Positions 34,428 through 47,152 of a stretch of DNA of 64,000 nt are shown piece by piece. The DNA is from Nipponacmea schrenckii (taxonomy: Eukaryota; Mollusca; Gastropoda; Lottiidae). The position numbers were made by a program, and so were the translations under genes. The stretch lies in contig JAUJPP010000005.1 in NCBI GenBank assembly GCA_030562195.1, forward strand, positions 12,396,826 to 12,460,825, written 5' to 3'. Each line of letters opens with the position of its first letter. Positions within the stretch are counted from its first letter, which is position 1. The notes beneath the pieces were generated by a model that was not told the DNA's origin, searched no databases, and saw nothing but the letters and a program-made list of their open reading frames with translations.

Positions 34428-35505
34428 AGACAGTTAGTGATCGGTTTTTAACCAACAATGGACAGTTAGTGATCGGTTTTTAACCAACAATTGACAATTG
34501 GTGATTCATTTTTTACAAACAATAGACAGTTAGAGATCAGTTTTTATATAATAGACAGTTAGAGATTAGTTTTTAACAATCAATGGACAATAAGTGATCC
34601 GTTTTTGACCAGCAATGGACAGTTAGTGATCAGTTTTAACCAACAATGGACAATTAGTGATTCGTTTTTAAACAACTTAAGACAGTTAGAGATAAGTTTT
34701 TAACAAACAATGGACAGTTAGTGATCCGTTTTTAACCAACAATGGACAGTAAGTGATCAGATTTTAACCAACAATGGACAATTAAGTGATCCGTTTTTAA
34801 AAAACTTAAGACAGTTAGAGATCAGTTTTTAACAAACAATGGATAATTAGTGATCCGTTTTTAACCAAGAATGGACAGTAAGTGATGGGTTTTTAACCAA
34901 CAATGGACAATAAGTGATCCGTTTTAACCAACAATGGACAGTGAGTGATCAGTTTTTAACAAACAATGGACAATTAGTGATCCGTTTTAACCAACAATGG
35001 ACAGTTGGTGATCCGTTTTAACCAACAATGGACAGTTAGTGATCAGATTTTAACCAACAATGGACAATTTAGTGATCCGTTTTTAAAAAACTTAAGACAG
35101 TTAAAGATCAGTGATCCGTTTTTAACCAACAATGGACAGTTAGTGATCCGTTTTTAACCAACAATGGACAGTTAGTGATCAGATTTTAACCAACACTGAA
35201 CAATTAGTGATCCATTTTTAACTAAGAATTGGCAGTTAGTTATCAGTTTTTAACCAACAATGGACAATTAGTGATCCGTTTTTAACAAAGAATGGACAGT
35301 TAGAGACCAATATTTAACCAACAATGGACAGTAAGTGATCCGTTTTAAACATACAATGGACAGTTAGTGATCCGTTTTAACAAACAATAGACAGAGATCT
35401 GTTTTAAATAAAAAATGGACAGTTAGGGGTCAGTTTTTAACAAACTATGGACAGTTAGAGATAATTTTTATCAAACAATTGACAGTTAGTGAGTACCAAC
35501 AACAA
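34428..35505. repeat. ~31 bp minisatellite, inverted relative to 6893-7495
   Basis: About 30 head-to-tail units of TTTTTAACCAACAATGGACA followed by GTTAGTGATCCG. It is the reverse complement of the array downstream of copy A, consistent with copy D's flank being an inverted duplicate. A poly-T tract (35519-35540) follows. Confidence 0.9.
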
Positions 35506-35518
35506 CACTCATTTTACA

Positions 35519-36660
35519 TTTTTTTTTTTTTTTTTTTTTTATTGATGGAACATTTTATTAGTATAGTAGTGTATCTATATAAGTATATATAAATGTGTTT
35601 ATAAACATACAATAAAAAACAAAAAAAGAATAAGCAAAAGAAGAAAAAAAAATAAGAGTGAAATTGTAAAAGAGAGTGTTTGTCACGTCTAGGAAGGTAA
35701 ATTCACATTACGATTGAGAAATATTCGTTATTAAGATGATTTTGAGTTAATAACTGTCCAATTTCAATATTCTAAAGATTTAAAAGCTGTTCCATCCTAT
35801 CCAATAATTTAGGTTCATGGCTGAGCTGTTTTCAAACAGAGAAAATTTCTACTGTAGCTTTGCTACTGATAAAACAAACTGTAGAAAACAATTAAATAAT
35901 TCATATTGGCAAGGCGTTATCTTTTTAATCCGGTCTAGTTGATTCTCGGAAATTTATAAAAAAATAAACAATAAATCTGCTTGTAGTTTGATGGTTATAA
36001 GATATCATTCTATATAACTGAACGGATGATTTCGCCAATATAACTGTAGTGTTTACTAAATCTATCAACTAGCGTATATTTGATTTATATTATAATGTCT
36101 GGGGGATTGGCTATATTACTCAAGACAAATATCTTCCTGGTTTTTGTTTAATGGACCCTCACGGAATTAGTAGTTTTCGAACAGTCAAGAGACCATGACG
36201 GTTTAATAAGTTAAACGCTTGCTGGCTTGCCTTGGGGAAGAGGGATCAATCCTGGGAATAGGCTGGGTGAACTTTGGAATATTCATCCCGGTTTTCTCTT
36301 AGCAGTGACATTGAAATAGCGTCTAGTCGTTCAGTTGGGACAATGAACCAAGACAACGTGTGTTGTTACAAATTGTGCACGTTAATGGTCCATCAACAAT
36401 TGGAAATCGCAAAAAGACTTCGCTTATGGTGCTGTCTGTGTCAAAATTATCTTCATCGCACAGTACATGGTATTGTCCGTCTTCATTAGACCAAAATATG
36501 TAGAAGAGTAGGACCTTTCATTTTCATTTTGGCCTCTCTAGTTGTAATATACTCCGCAGATTACGGATTAGTCAAGTCGTAATGTGAATACACCAGTGGG
36601 AAACAAGATGTAACCAATCGATTATACTATTATACAGAATAAACTTGAATAAATAAGAAA
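35519..36660 (-). repeat. Inverted downstream flank of copy D
   Basis: 35540-35960 and 36540-36650 are the reverse complement of 63740-63100 and 62890-62790 downstream of copy E, and 36540-36650 also of the flank of copy A near 5960-6080. No gene is seen; the short frame at 36274-36489 has no recognised motif. Confidence 0.7.
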
Positions 36661-36799
36661 GTTTAGTTATTGCAATCAACAAAGATTCCCTATTTCAAGA
36701 TAGCTTACCAAGCAAGGTAACATACTCCTACTCATCAGCATTGTTCAATCATTTTCCTTTGATTGATAGCATCTATATATATACAAACAAACCCTTCTA

Positions 36800-38285
36800 A
36801 GTCGTCAAATGTGAACTTGAACGCTGTCTTGTCATTTCAAAGCTCGCAACATTTCCATCAAAAACCATTTAAAATTGTAGCTTCTATTGCACCCACAATA
36901 GAATTTTGATTTGTTGTGATTGTGATTTAACTAAGTCAAGGGCAATAACTCTTCATCCATATTGTCAAGTTTTAACTTAACTGGCGTCTTATCCATTCCA
37001 ATGCTCACACCAAGTTTCATTAAATTCCATTGAAAATTGTAGCTTCTTTTGCAACTACAATAAAATTTTGACGCGTTTTATTAAGTCAAGGGCAATAACT
37101 CAAAAACCGTTCATTAAAATTGTCAAATTCAAACTTGACCACCGCCCTCATCAATTCCAATATTCACACCATGTTTCATTAAAATTGAAAATTGTAGCTT
37201 CTATTGCACCCACAAAAATCGGAAACCATTTATCGAACAATTGTCATATTCGAACTTAACTGGCGGATAATAAATTCCAATGCTCACATCAAGTTTCATT
37301 AGAATCCATTGAAAATTATAGCTACTATTGCACCCACAATAACATTTTGATGCAATTTTACCAATTCAAGGGCAATAACTAGAGAATTGTTTTTCAAAAG
37401 ATCGTCTAAGTCGAACTTGACTGCAGTCTTATAAATTCCAATGCTCTCACCTAGTTTTATCAAAATCCATTGAAAATTTTAGCTTCTATTGCACTTACAA
37501 TAAAATTTTGACGCGATTTTACTAAATCAAGGGCAATAACTTGCAAACCGTTCATCGAAAAATAGCAATATTCGCACTTGACCAGCGTCTTATCAATTCC
37601 AATGCTCACACCAAGATTCATCAAAATCCAATTAAAATTACAGCTTCTAAAGCACCCACAATAAAATTAGGGTTTGATTATACTAAGTCAAGGACAATAA
37701 TTCAGAAATCGTTCATCGAAAAATGGTCACATTTGAATTTGACTGCTGTCTTATCAGTTCAAATGGGTCTCACCAAGTTTCAGCAAAATCCATTAAAAAT
37801 TGTAGCTCCTATTGCACCCAAAATAAAATTTTGATGCGATTTGCTCAGACAAGTGCAATAACTCGCAAACCGTTCATCAAGAAAAGGTCACATTCAAACT
37901 TGACCGCAGTCTCATCAATTCAAATGCTCACACCGAGTTTCTTCAAAATCCACTGAATATTGTAGCTTTTATTGCACCCACAATTTTGTCCTGATTTACT
38001 AAGTCAAGGGCAATAATTCAAAAAGCTTTCATCGAAAAATCGTCAATTTCGAAGTTGACCGCCGTCTTATCAATTCCAATGCTCAAAACCAAGTTTCATC
38101 TAAATACATTTAAAATTGTAGCTTTCATTGTGTCTACAACCAATATAAAGGCAGGGGCAATAACTCAAAACCGTTCATCGAAAAATCATCAAAATCGAAT
38201 TTGACTGCCGTCTTATCAATTGGAATGCTCACACTAAGTATTCTTCAAATCAATTGAAATTTGTAGCTTCTCTTGTGTCTGCAAC
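36800..38285 (-). repeat. ~160 bp satellite array (about 9 units), part of a mobile insert
   Basis: TCAAGGGCAATAACTC recurs at 36936, 37085, 37365, 37527, 37687, 37850, 38002 and 38150, mostly ~150-165 bp apart. Each unit contains TTGTAGCTTCTATTGCACCC. The matching array (opposite orientation) is at 61350-62680 after copy E, while copy A has an uninterrupted sequence at the site. The ~160 bp core, bounded by unique ends and a GACG tract, resembles bivalve pearl/BIV160-type satellite-carrying elements; identity was not tested. Confidence 0.85.
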
Positions 38286-38286
38286 A

Positions 38287-38325
38287 AATGTTGACGGACG
38301 GACCGACGGACCGACGGACAGGGGC
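38287..38325. repeat. GACGGAC simple-repeat tract at satellite edge
   Basis: GACGGACGGACCGACGGACC type repeats next to the satellite. The complement (GTCCGTCCGTCC) lies at 61328-61352 in the matching place of the copy E flank. Confidence 0.85.
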
Positions 38326-38401
38326 GACGACAATATACGTCCACATATTCATGTACCTTCCAACAAATTCTTCCAACATAAAGTGAAAAAATTATCTTAG
38401 T

Positions 38402-41400
38402 TTAATTTGTTAATATTTGACAAAAAAAAGAAAAATTATAAAAACACGAAAAATCCCTTAAAAATAGATATCTCCTGTTTAATGCAGCACACTCATCTGT
38501 CCCATTAGGACTATTTGGTTCACCAGTTTTCCACAACGACTCATTTACAGTTTCTCCTGTTATCAATACAAACTCTGTACCTGCCAATGTCCTGTGTGCT
38601 CCAATATGAACATATGAACCTCTAACTGAAAATTGAACATTGTAAGTTATTAAAGGGATATTGCATCTTAGCATGAAGATAAAATTTTAGTTCTCAAGAA
38701 TGGTTAATATGAGTTTAATATTCATTAGTGTCATAAAGTAACAAAATCACTTAAAATATGTATTAACGCTGCAATGTCTATGACTCCGTATTACTTTTTT
38801 ATACATATCTTGATCCCTACATTTTACGCTAGCATAATATATAACTTTCCCCTATTACATTCCGCGTATATTCGATTTATTTTCATAATGCCCCGCATCA
38901 ACCACCATTTGCAAGACGCCAAACACAATTCGCCAACTAAAACAACATCTGACACTGATAAGGGTGGTGTTCATGAAGATTGAGTGAGTTAAAAATTAAA
39001 CTTACACTCAATTATAGAATCCAAATTAGTCAAATCTTGTTGAGTATAAAGTTGGACTATATGTCCACCATCTTCCTGACATCTTGATTCAGCGTCTTGC
39101 CACGGTTTTCCGGGCATAAAGTATTTTAAGCAATATCCTTGGTCTGGAAATATCGTGTATCCTTTCTCGGAACAATAATTAGTATCTGAAATAAATGTAT
39201 GTGAATTAACGTATGTTTTCCAAAATGAATACTCGCTTGGAATTGGACTTATATATAGTTAATATCCAAATATATATATTTAAATCGTGTTTCGTTTTAC
39301 ACCGAAGTTGGTTTAAACTTTCTGATTCTCAATCATATTACCTATGAATAAAAAACATTGTTAGTTGTGTGTAGTATAAAAAGCGACATTTCTATGGTTT
39401 TTCTCCCAAATGTATTAAAACTTTATACCGAATATAGTGAAATATGTGCAGGCGGATCTGAAAGTTTGAAAATAAAAATCAAACCCTTAACATATATTAT
39501 GCAGATGACGTCACGACGTCAATCAGTCGACCTTCTAATGCTACTCTAGTTTTAGTGAATTTTATTTACGAAAAGTAGAGAATTCAGTTAGATTGTTATA
39601 ACCAGTGTTTTTTCAATACATTCAATGATAAGGAGGAACTGTAATCAACATCTATATAGTGATTATTCAAAGGATTTTTAAGTTTCAATTTGTGGTATGC
39701 CAGCAAAGGCTTTCTTTTTCAAAGATGGTCTTGATTGGTGACGTCATCTACTTGACAACGTCGTAAACATTTTTGTACTTTGTGATTTTTACTTCAAATT
39801 TTCACAATGAATGACAGTATTTTGAAAGAACTGAACGATTTCCTGAGTAATTTCTCAGACTCTGAATTTGATAGCGACAGTGAAATAGACTTTCCACATC
39901 TAAATTCTAAAAGATCAAACTATTCAACTCCATCTCGACCGACTAAGACTTTATCGACATCGACCAGCATTTTAAGTCTGGAAAGGAAAAACTTTATTTT
40001 GAACCATCCAGATTTTAATTTTGACATTGCAGACTATACGCATTATACTAAATCTATAGTTATTTCATTTAATAAGGAAGAAACGTACAGACTTATACTT
40101 CAGTTTTGTTCGAACCAGTATTCTTTATTCAAGGATGACTCTTTAAATGGCCAAATTTTCAAAACTTTTGATTCGTCCTTGTCTCCTTCTAATCAATTAA
40201 GTACTACGTTAACATTTTACAACAAGAAAAATAAACTCCATGTTCAGGGTACAGACTGTTCCAGATGGATCGAGATTGTGTTTTCTAAGTTTATTCCATC
40301 TTATCCTGAAATAAGTGACAATCTGTACAAGATTTCTGTGCCCAGTGTAAGCCAAAAGTTTTCTACTGTCGGAACTCAAACTTGTGAACTAAATACCAGT
40401 GTAAGTGTAGCCTTAGAGAAGATGTCAATTGAAATTTTGCGACTTTCGGATCAAATCAATGACTTAAGCAAGAAACTATCTGCGGTCTTCCCACTGTTAA
40501 ACCTTCTCAACCTATAAATATTGATAAAGTTAATGAACTTATAAAGAAGCAAAACCTAAAGCAGTCAACTAAAGCCATTAAGAAAACTCATGATTTTACA
40601 ACTCGGCCCATTCAAAGATCCATCGCGTGTGCCGAAACCTTAGTCATTGGAAGTTCTCTCGTGAAGTCCCTTTCTTCGTTACGACTATCAGACAACTTAG
40701 GACAATTATTTGTCATCGATACCAACAGTGGATCGACATTTAGAGAACTTAAACCGAGATTATTACAATTACTTGGTGAAGCTACGTCTATCAAAAACAT
40801 TGTGCTCTCTGTCGGAGGAAATGACATAAGCAGGAAATTAGCAACTTTTCAACAATGTGTAAATGACTATAAGAATTTATTGAAGGAACTACTAACTAAC
40901 TATAACGATATTAATATATTTGTATGTTCTGTAATCCCTCGAATTAATCCTTTTAATTTCCAGATGCGGTGCCAAAAATTTAACTATTTTCTACGGCAGT
41001 TTTGTCATGACAATAGATGTCATTATATTAATATTTACGATTCTTTCATTTGTAGGTCCCCTTGTGAAGTTTTGGTGCAAGATGGTGTTCATTTAAATAA
41101 TTTTGGAACTAATATTTTATCTCATATCATTGTAGATTCGGTTGTCAGACAGAACAGAAAATCTAATCCTTTTATTTATCCTTTAAGGTATAACCCACGG
41201 GCATTAAATTGTATTTTAAATTCACTTTCAGCAACAGCCAGACGTCTATCTTACTAATTGTTTTAAACAATATAATATGTATAACTTTTTAAAAGAGCGG
41301 GGTCTTCATATTGGTCACTTAAATGTTTGCCATGCGGTAAATAAAAAGACTCAAATTTGCCAACTTATTTCAAATTTTGACATTTTTGGTTTATCTGAAA

Positions 41401-44310
41401 CTCACCTAAAGTCGTTTGTACCAACTAAATATTTCAGTACTCGAGGTTTTCACTTGCCATTTCGAAAAAATAAGTGTAATAATAGTTCAGCTGGACTTCT
41501 ACTTTTTGTTAAAGAACATTTAAATTGTAGGAGACGGGAAGATTTAGAATCTCTTGATATAGAAGCAATTTGGATTGAAATAAATCTCACTAAACATAAA
41601 CCCTTATTAATATGTTGCATTTATAGGCACCCGAATTCTAATAAATGCTGGTTAGACTCATTTGCTAAAATGACTGAAAAGGTTTGGAACGAAAATAAAG
41701 AAATTATTGTGTAGGTGATATTAATATTGATGTGTCAAATGGAAAAAATTCAAATTGGAATAATTTACTGTCTTTATATAGTTTAAAACAAATTATAAAA
41801 GTTCCTACTCGAGTAACTAAAACATCTTCCACTATCATTGATCATGTTATCGTTTCGAATGAAAGTAATATAACTGAAGTTAATGTCCCGGTATATGGTT
41901 TATCTGATCACTACCCAACTTGTATTACCTGGAATAAAAAAGGCGCACATATTCCAAAACCTAAGCATGTTTATATTTACTACCGGAGTATGAAACATTT
42001 TGATGTAGGTTTATTTAATAATGATCTTGCAACAGCCACTTTTGATAAAATTTATACTAAATCTGACCCCAATATTGCGTTAGAATCTTGGTATAATATT
42101 ATCCAGCCAATAATTGATACCCATGCACCATTAAAGTTAAAAGGTGTCAAAAATGAAATAAAGTCACCCTGGTTAGACTCTGAAATTTTAAAATTAATGC
42201 GCATAAGAGATGGTTTGAAAAAGAAAGGCAAAGATGATGAATATCGGAAGTGTAGAAATTTGGTCATTAAAATGATCGATAAAGCCAAAAAGCAGTTTAA
42301 CACAAAACTTGCTTCAGATCAGAAAAACTCAAAACATATCTGGAAAGTTGTCAACTCCTTAACTAATAAGGCTAATAATTCAACTAATCTGATTCCTTTA
42401 GAACCCGAGGTAGTCAATGATCATTTTTCAAATATTGCATCCAAATTCATTAATCAAAAGCATGTTCATAGAAACACTGATAAAAGTTATTACGTAAATA
42501 AACTAGAAGAATTTGTCACTTCTAAGTTAAATTCTAATGAAGAATGTTCGATTCCCTACATTAACAAATATGAAGTTTTTAAACAGTTGTCTTCGTTAAA
42601 TGCAACCAAAAGTGCTGGTTTAGATAAATTAAATCCCCTATTTCTCAAATATGGTGCTTTTACGTTAAGTGGTCCTTTGACACATATATATAATCTATGC
42701 ATTGATGCAAATATATTTCCTGATAAATTCAAAGAAGCAAAAGTTTTACCACTGTATAAATCCGGCGCTAAATCTGATCCTAATAATTATAGACCAATTT
42801 CTGTATTATCTTGTGTATCTAAACCACTTAAAAGACATTATTCAAAACATATAAATAATTTCTTAAATAATAATAAGTTTTTGTATTCGCACCAATCTGG
42901 TTTTAGGTCTAATAGTTCTTGTCAAACAGCTCTGACTAACATAATTGAAAACGTTTATGATGCAGTAAATAATAATCTTATGGTTGGTTCTATTTTCTTT
43001 GATTTTACAAAAGCATTTGATTTGATTTCCCATAAAATAATTATTGAAAAACTAAAACTATACAATTTTTCGAATGCATTAATAACCTTCATAAATTGTT
43101 ACTTGTCGAATCGTACTCAGCGTTGTTACGCCAATGGAACTCTTTCGTCTTCTCGCAGTATAAAGTATGGAGTACCACAAGGATCAATTTTAGGTCCCTT
43201 GTTGTTTAATCTTTATATTAATGATTTGCCATTGCATATTAACTCTAACTGTGATCTTTTTGCGGATGATACTACGATTTATACTTCTGGTAAATCGGTT
43301 ACTGACATACAATTAAAATTGCAAGAAGATACTAATGCAATCTTAAACTGGTGTTCCTTTAATGTAATGATTTTAAATGAAAATAAGACCAAATGTATGT
43401 TAATTACAACTTCTCAAAAAAGAAAATATTCATCAGATGTATCCATTGAACTTAATAATCAATTTATTGAACAAGTTGAAAACTTTAAATTACTAGGTGT
43501 TACTGTGAATCAAAATCTCTCATGGACTCCGCACGTAAAGTTCGTTGCTAAAATTTTAAATACTAAGTTATTTCAACTGCGACAGTTAAGAAAGATCATG
43601 CCTGAAAAATATAGATCTATTTTTTATTAATGTCACTTTCAACCATATTTGGATTATTGTTCAACTATTTGGGATTCGCACGACATTGCATCGGCCGATA
43701 TTTTACACAGGCAACAAAAAATTGCTTTTAAATTAATTCTCGGTTCTAAGTATAATACTGATTTGTCACTGAATCTTAAATGGCTTAATATTTTTGACAT
43801 TAAAACCAGGCATAATTTAAATTCGTATAAATTTATGTATAAAACTCTGAACAACTTGTCTCCTTCCTACCTTTCAAGATAAATCTGTCCATTATTTACA
43901 CATGTAATTGTGTATTTTAAAATAAATTGTACGTTGAAATAATACGTGATTTTTTGCGGTCGTGTGCATGGCCGCGGGAGCTATGTATTACATCCATTTT
44001 ATAAACAAATTGTAGGTTGAAAATCTGTCCATTTCATGCACATGTACTTGTGTATTTTTAAACAAATTGTACGTACATTTGTGGTCATGTACTTGATCGC
44101 CGGAACATAGATCTGTCCATTTGATACACATGTACTTGTGTATTTTTAGTATTTCAGACGAATTGTATATTGAGATATTATGTATTTTCGATTTTTTTCT
44201 TTTTTTCTTTCTTTTTTTTTTTTTTTTTTTCCAATGTATTGCCCCATGGGCTGAATGTGAGATATGTCCTTGTGTATTGGGCCTAATTCTGACCCATGTA
44301 AAATAAAGAG

Positions 44311-44358
<48 letters not shown>

Positions 44359-46121
44359 AAAAATACTGTAAAAATTTAAGCATTTAAACTGGTGTTCCTT
44401 TAATGTAATGATTTTAAATGAAAATAAGACCAAATGTATGTTAATTACAACTTCTCAAAAAAGAAAATATTCATCAGATTTATCAATTGAACTTAATAAT
44501 CAATTTATTGAACAAGTTGAAAACTTTAAATTACTAGGTGTTACTGTGAATCAAAATCTCTCATGGACTCCGCACGTAAAGTTCGTTGCTAAAATTTTAA
44601 ATACTAAGTTATTTCAACTGCGACAGTTTAGAAAGATCATGCCTGAAAAATATAGATCTATTTTTTATTAATGTCACTTTCAACCATATTTGGATTATTG
44701 TTCAACTATTTGGGATTCGCACGACATTGCATCGGCCGATATTTTACACAGGCAACAAAAAATTGCTTTTAAATTAATTCTCGGTTCTAAGTATAATACT
44801 GATTTGTCACTGAATCTTAAATGGCTTAATATTTTTGACATTTAAACCAGGCATAATTTTAATTCGTATAAATTTATGTATAAAACTCTGAACAACTTGT
44901 CTCCTTCCTACCTTTCAAGCCTCTTTAGCTATAAACAGACGCCTTATTCTAGCATAAATTCAAAACTTGTGGTGCAAAAACCACGAATCAATTTGATTAA
45001 ACAAAGTATTAAATACAAAGGATCAATTTTATGGAATGGTCTAGACGAAAATATTAAATCAGCATCAGATTTTAAGACTTTTCGAAGGATGATTCTTGGT
45101 AATCTTTCATTAACATAAGCATACTTCCTGTTACACGGGTATTCTTTTCACCAACTTGCTGATGGCTATCTTAACAATTGTGTTTCTCCATGATTTAATG
45201 ATTTAAGTAATTTATTAATTTTATTTTCCCTTTCTCACAGATATATCACCAACAACAATTCTATTTTGGCCCAACTTTGATGTATGTTTTGATGTCTGAT
45301 CGTCTCATGCAGATGTACTTGTTCTATTCCTTGGTTTTTGTGGTCATGTACTTGATCGCAGAAAGATGAGTCTGTCCATTTTATACACATGTACTTGTGT
45401 ATTTTAAAACTAATTGTACGTTGAAATAATATATGGTTTTTGCTGTCATGTACTTGATCGCTGGAAGATAAATCTGTCCATTATTTACACATGTAATTGT
45501 GTATTTTAAAATAAATTGTACGTTGAAATAATACGTGATTTTTTGCGGTCGTGTGCATGGCCGCGGGAGCTATGTATTACATCCATTTTATAAACAAATT
45601 GTAGGTTGAAAATCTGTCCATTTCATGCACATGTACTTGTGTATTTTTAAACAAATTGTACGTACATTTGTGGTCATGTACTTGATCGCCGGAAGATAAA
45701 TCTGTCCATTATTTACACATGTAATTGTGTATTTTAAAATAAATTGTACGTTGAAATAATACGTGATTTTTTGCGGTCGTGTGCATGGCCGCGGGAGCTA
45801 TGTATTACATCCATTTTTATAAACAAATTGTAGGTTGAAAATCTGTCCATTTCATGCACATGTACTTGTGTATTTTTAAACAAATTGTACGTACATTTCT
45901 GGTCATGTACTTGATCGCCGGAACATAGATCTGTCCATTTGATACACATGTACTTGTGTATTTTTAGTATTTCAGACGAATTGTATATTGAGATATTATG
46001 TATTTTTGATTCTTTTCTTTTTTTCTTTCTTTTTTTTTTTTCCAATGTATTGCCCCATGGGCTGAATGTGAGACATGTCCTTGTGTATTGGGCCTAATTC
46101 TGACCCATGTAAAATAAAGAG

Positions 46122-46169
<48 letters not shown>

Positions 46170-47111
46170 AAAAATACTGTAAAAATTTAAGCAAATAAAC
46201 GCCCAATTCCAGGAAAATATATGTCTCCTACTTATTCTTAAGGTTTCCATATTTTGCCATGATAAAGGCAAACACTTATATTAGTACCTCTTCCCACAAT
46301 AAACCACAAAAATTGTCTTCAAAAGTTCCACCTCAAAATAATATTTTAATCTATGGGATGTATGCGGCGCCTGTATTTTACCTAAACCTTGACTAAAGTT
46401 AGACTTAAGTCGGACTTAATGTGTGCACCGCTGATCTTTAAGAAAATCATGTTTATCATTGGCCACAAAATGTATAAATGGAAAGGCACTTTTCCTAACC
46501 TGTTAAAAGTTCGACTTTAGCCAAAGTTCAGATTAAATAGTCAATATAAGATCGCTACATAATGCCCTAAGGAAGTCTTTGCGTTAATATAACTATAAAC
46601 ATGATTAAATATTATTCCTGGTAGAATTATAAAATAACTCTATTTATCAGAGCAAAGACATTCTAATGATAAAGACTTAGGCTACTTAGTGTACACTTTT
46701 GAGGGTAAGATCTACCAGAAACAAAATGACTATACAATACCATGGTTGCCCTAAAGGTGTTGTACAGAGAGCTTTATTTATCAAAGACACGAAAATATAC
46801 AACATACCTTGATAAATGGTCCAAATTGAAGAGTTGGCAGTCATCGTTCCAGATATCTCACCAGCCTGCGCATAAATTGGTGCTAAACAATAACAATCTT
46901 CTCCTTGAAAATAAACCTGATCCCAGTTGGAAATGGGCCAACATCTAGCTATGCAGAGGATTACATTAGACGTTTGTATCAAACTGTAATAATTTAACGT
47001 AACTGGTCCAGTGTAGATAAGTTTTTTTCCAATATGTTCCATTATTGAAACAGATGATTTCGATACAAAAATTGTTAAAATACAAAACCAAGTGCCGTAG
47101 TCTATAACCAT
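38402..47111 (-). CDS. Copy D: secreted PAN-like/C-type lectin protein with LINE in intron 1
   Basis: Minus-strand exons 47111-46808, 39185-39006 and 38625-38402, phase-1 GT-AG joins. Exon 1 keeps the signal peptide and the PAN-like cysteines of copy A, but a 1 bp loss and a 1 bp gain rewrite ~11 residues (SVSIMEHIG in place of CFNNGTYW), removing one cysteine and the glycosylation sequon while restoring frame. Exon 2 has local differences (FMPGKPW, GGHIVQL). Exon 3 keeps EPN, the three cysteines and a DFSC block in place of WNDxxC. Intron 1 is ~7.6 kb because a LINE sits in it in antisense (39490-46170); normal intron 1 is ~1 kb. An assembly gap begins 41 bp upstream of the ATG, so its promoter is missing. 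Probably a functional or recently functional paralogue. Confidence 0.7.
39807..41257 (+). CDS. LINE ORF1 with SGNH/GDSL esterase domain (one frameshift)
   Basis: 39807-40517 (236 codons) starts with an acidic N-terminus and contains KKNKLHVQGTDCSRW and a C-terminal heptad-like coiled coil (LSDQINDLSKKL). A frame change at about 40490 leads into 40500-41257, which has the SGNH blocks: LVIGSSL (nucleophile Ser), VLSVGGNDIS (Gly/Asn block) and DGVHLNNFG (Asp and His). Esterase domains of this type occur in ORF1 of CR1-type LINEs, where they are thought to aid membrane or RNP handling. With the frameshift corrected it would be ~480 residues. Confidence 0.75.
41277..43880 (+). pseudogene. LINE ORF2: APE endonuclease and reverse transcriptase (two breaks)
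   Basis: 41277-41714 encodes the endonuclease start (GHLNVCHAVNKK, FGLSETHL, CCIYRHPNSN), with a 1-base frameshift at about 41713 before GDINIDVSNG and GLSDHYP. 41732-43630 carries the rest of the endonuclease and an intact reverse transcriptase core: KSAGLDKL, NNYRPISVLSC, HQSGFR, FDFTKAFD, YGVPQGSILGPLLF and the catalytic FADDT. A stop at 43628-43630 is followed by in-family sequence to 43880, where the frame is cut off by a deletion joining it to the 3' UTR. Close to intact, so young. Confidence 0.85.
44230..44357 (+). repeat. LINE 3' tail, first copy
   Basis: CCAATGTATTGCCCCATGGG, then TGTGTATTGGGCCTAATTCT, the AATAAAGAG signal and a TTA microsatellite. Followed by AAAAAATACTGTAAAAATTT, which is also the sequence after the second tail. 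Confidence 0.8.
44386..45118 (+). pseudogene. Second copy of LINE ORF2 3' end
   Basis: 44386-44921 repeats 43348-43880 with few differences, including the same stop after RSIFY, then continues to the natural C-terminus (LFSYKQTPYSSINSK ... WNGLDENIKSASDF) with a stop at 45116-45118. It supplies the C-terminal ~65 codons deleted from the first copy. Confidence 0.85.
45467..45922 (+). repeat. Two tandem ~228 bp units in the LINE 3' UTR
   Basis: Units 45467-45694 and 45695-45922 begin GATAAATCTGTCCATTATTT and end with GTACTTGATCGCCGGAA. The first LINE copy keeps one unit (43880-44107). Shorter related subrepeats (TCTGTCCATTT, ACATGTACTTGTGTATTTT) surround them. Confidence 0.85.
46041..46168 (+). 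repeat. LINE 3' tail, second copy
   Basis: Same module as 44230-44357, ending in the TTA tract at 46168 and followed by AAAAAATACTGTAAAAATTT and then intron 1 sequence of the lectin gene. Confidence 0.8.
46808..47111 (-). CDS. Copy D exon 1 (signal peptide and PAN-like module)
   Basis: 304 bases, the same length as exon 1 of copies A, B and C, ending CAAG before GTATGTT. It lies 7.6 kb from exon 2. The compensating frameshift lies at about codons 20-30, near an A7 homopolymer (A6 in the other copies), so part of it may be a sequencing error. Confidence 0.75.
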
Positions 47112-47152
47112 TATGTCAGTGAAATGTGGAATGTATTTGAATATCAGCACTA

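Larger units (their letters stand above)
39490..46170 (+). mobile_element. Near-complete LINE in copy D intron 1, 3' end duplicated
   Basis: Bounded by intron sequence matching copy A intron 1 on both sides (left to about 39490, right from about 46170). Layout: 5' UTR, ORF1 with SGNH esterase, ORF2 endonuclease plus reverse transcriptase, 3' UTR with ~228 bp repeats, poly-T/CCAATGTATTGCCCCATGG block and TTA tail. A first tail ends at 44357, followed by ~26 bp of flank-like sequence, then a second copy of the ORF2 3' end and 3' UTR up to 46168. Esterase-bearing ORF1 plus APE endonuclease places it in the CR1/L2 group. Confidence 0.85.
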
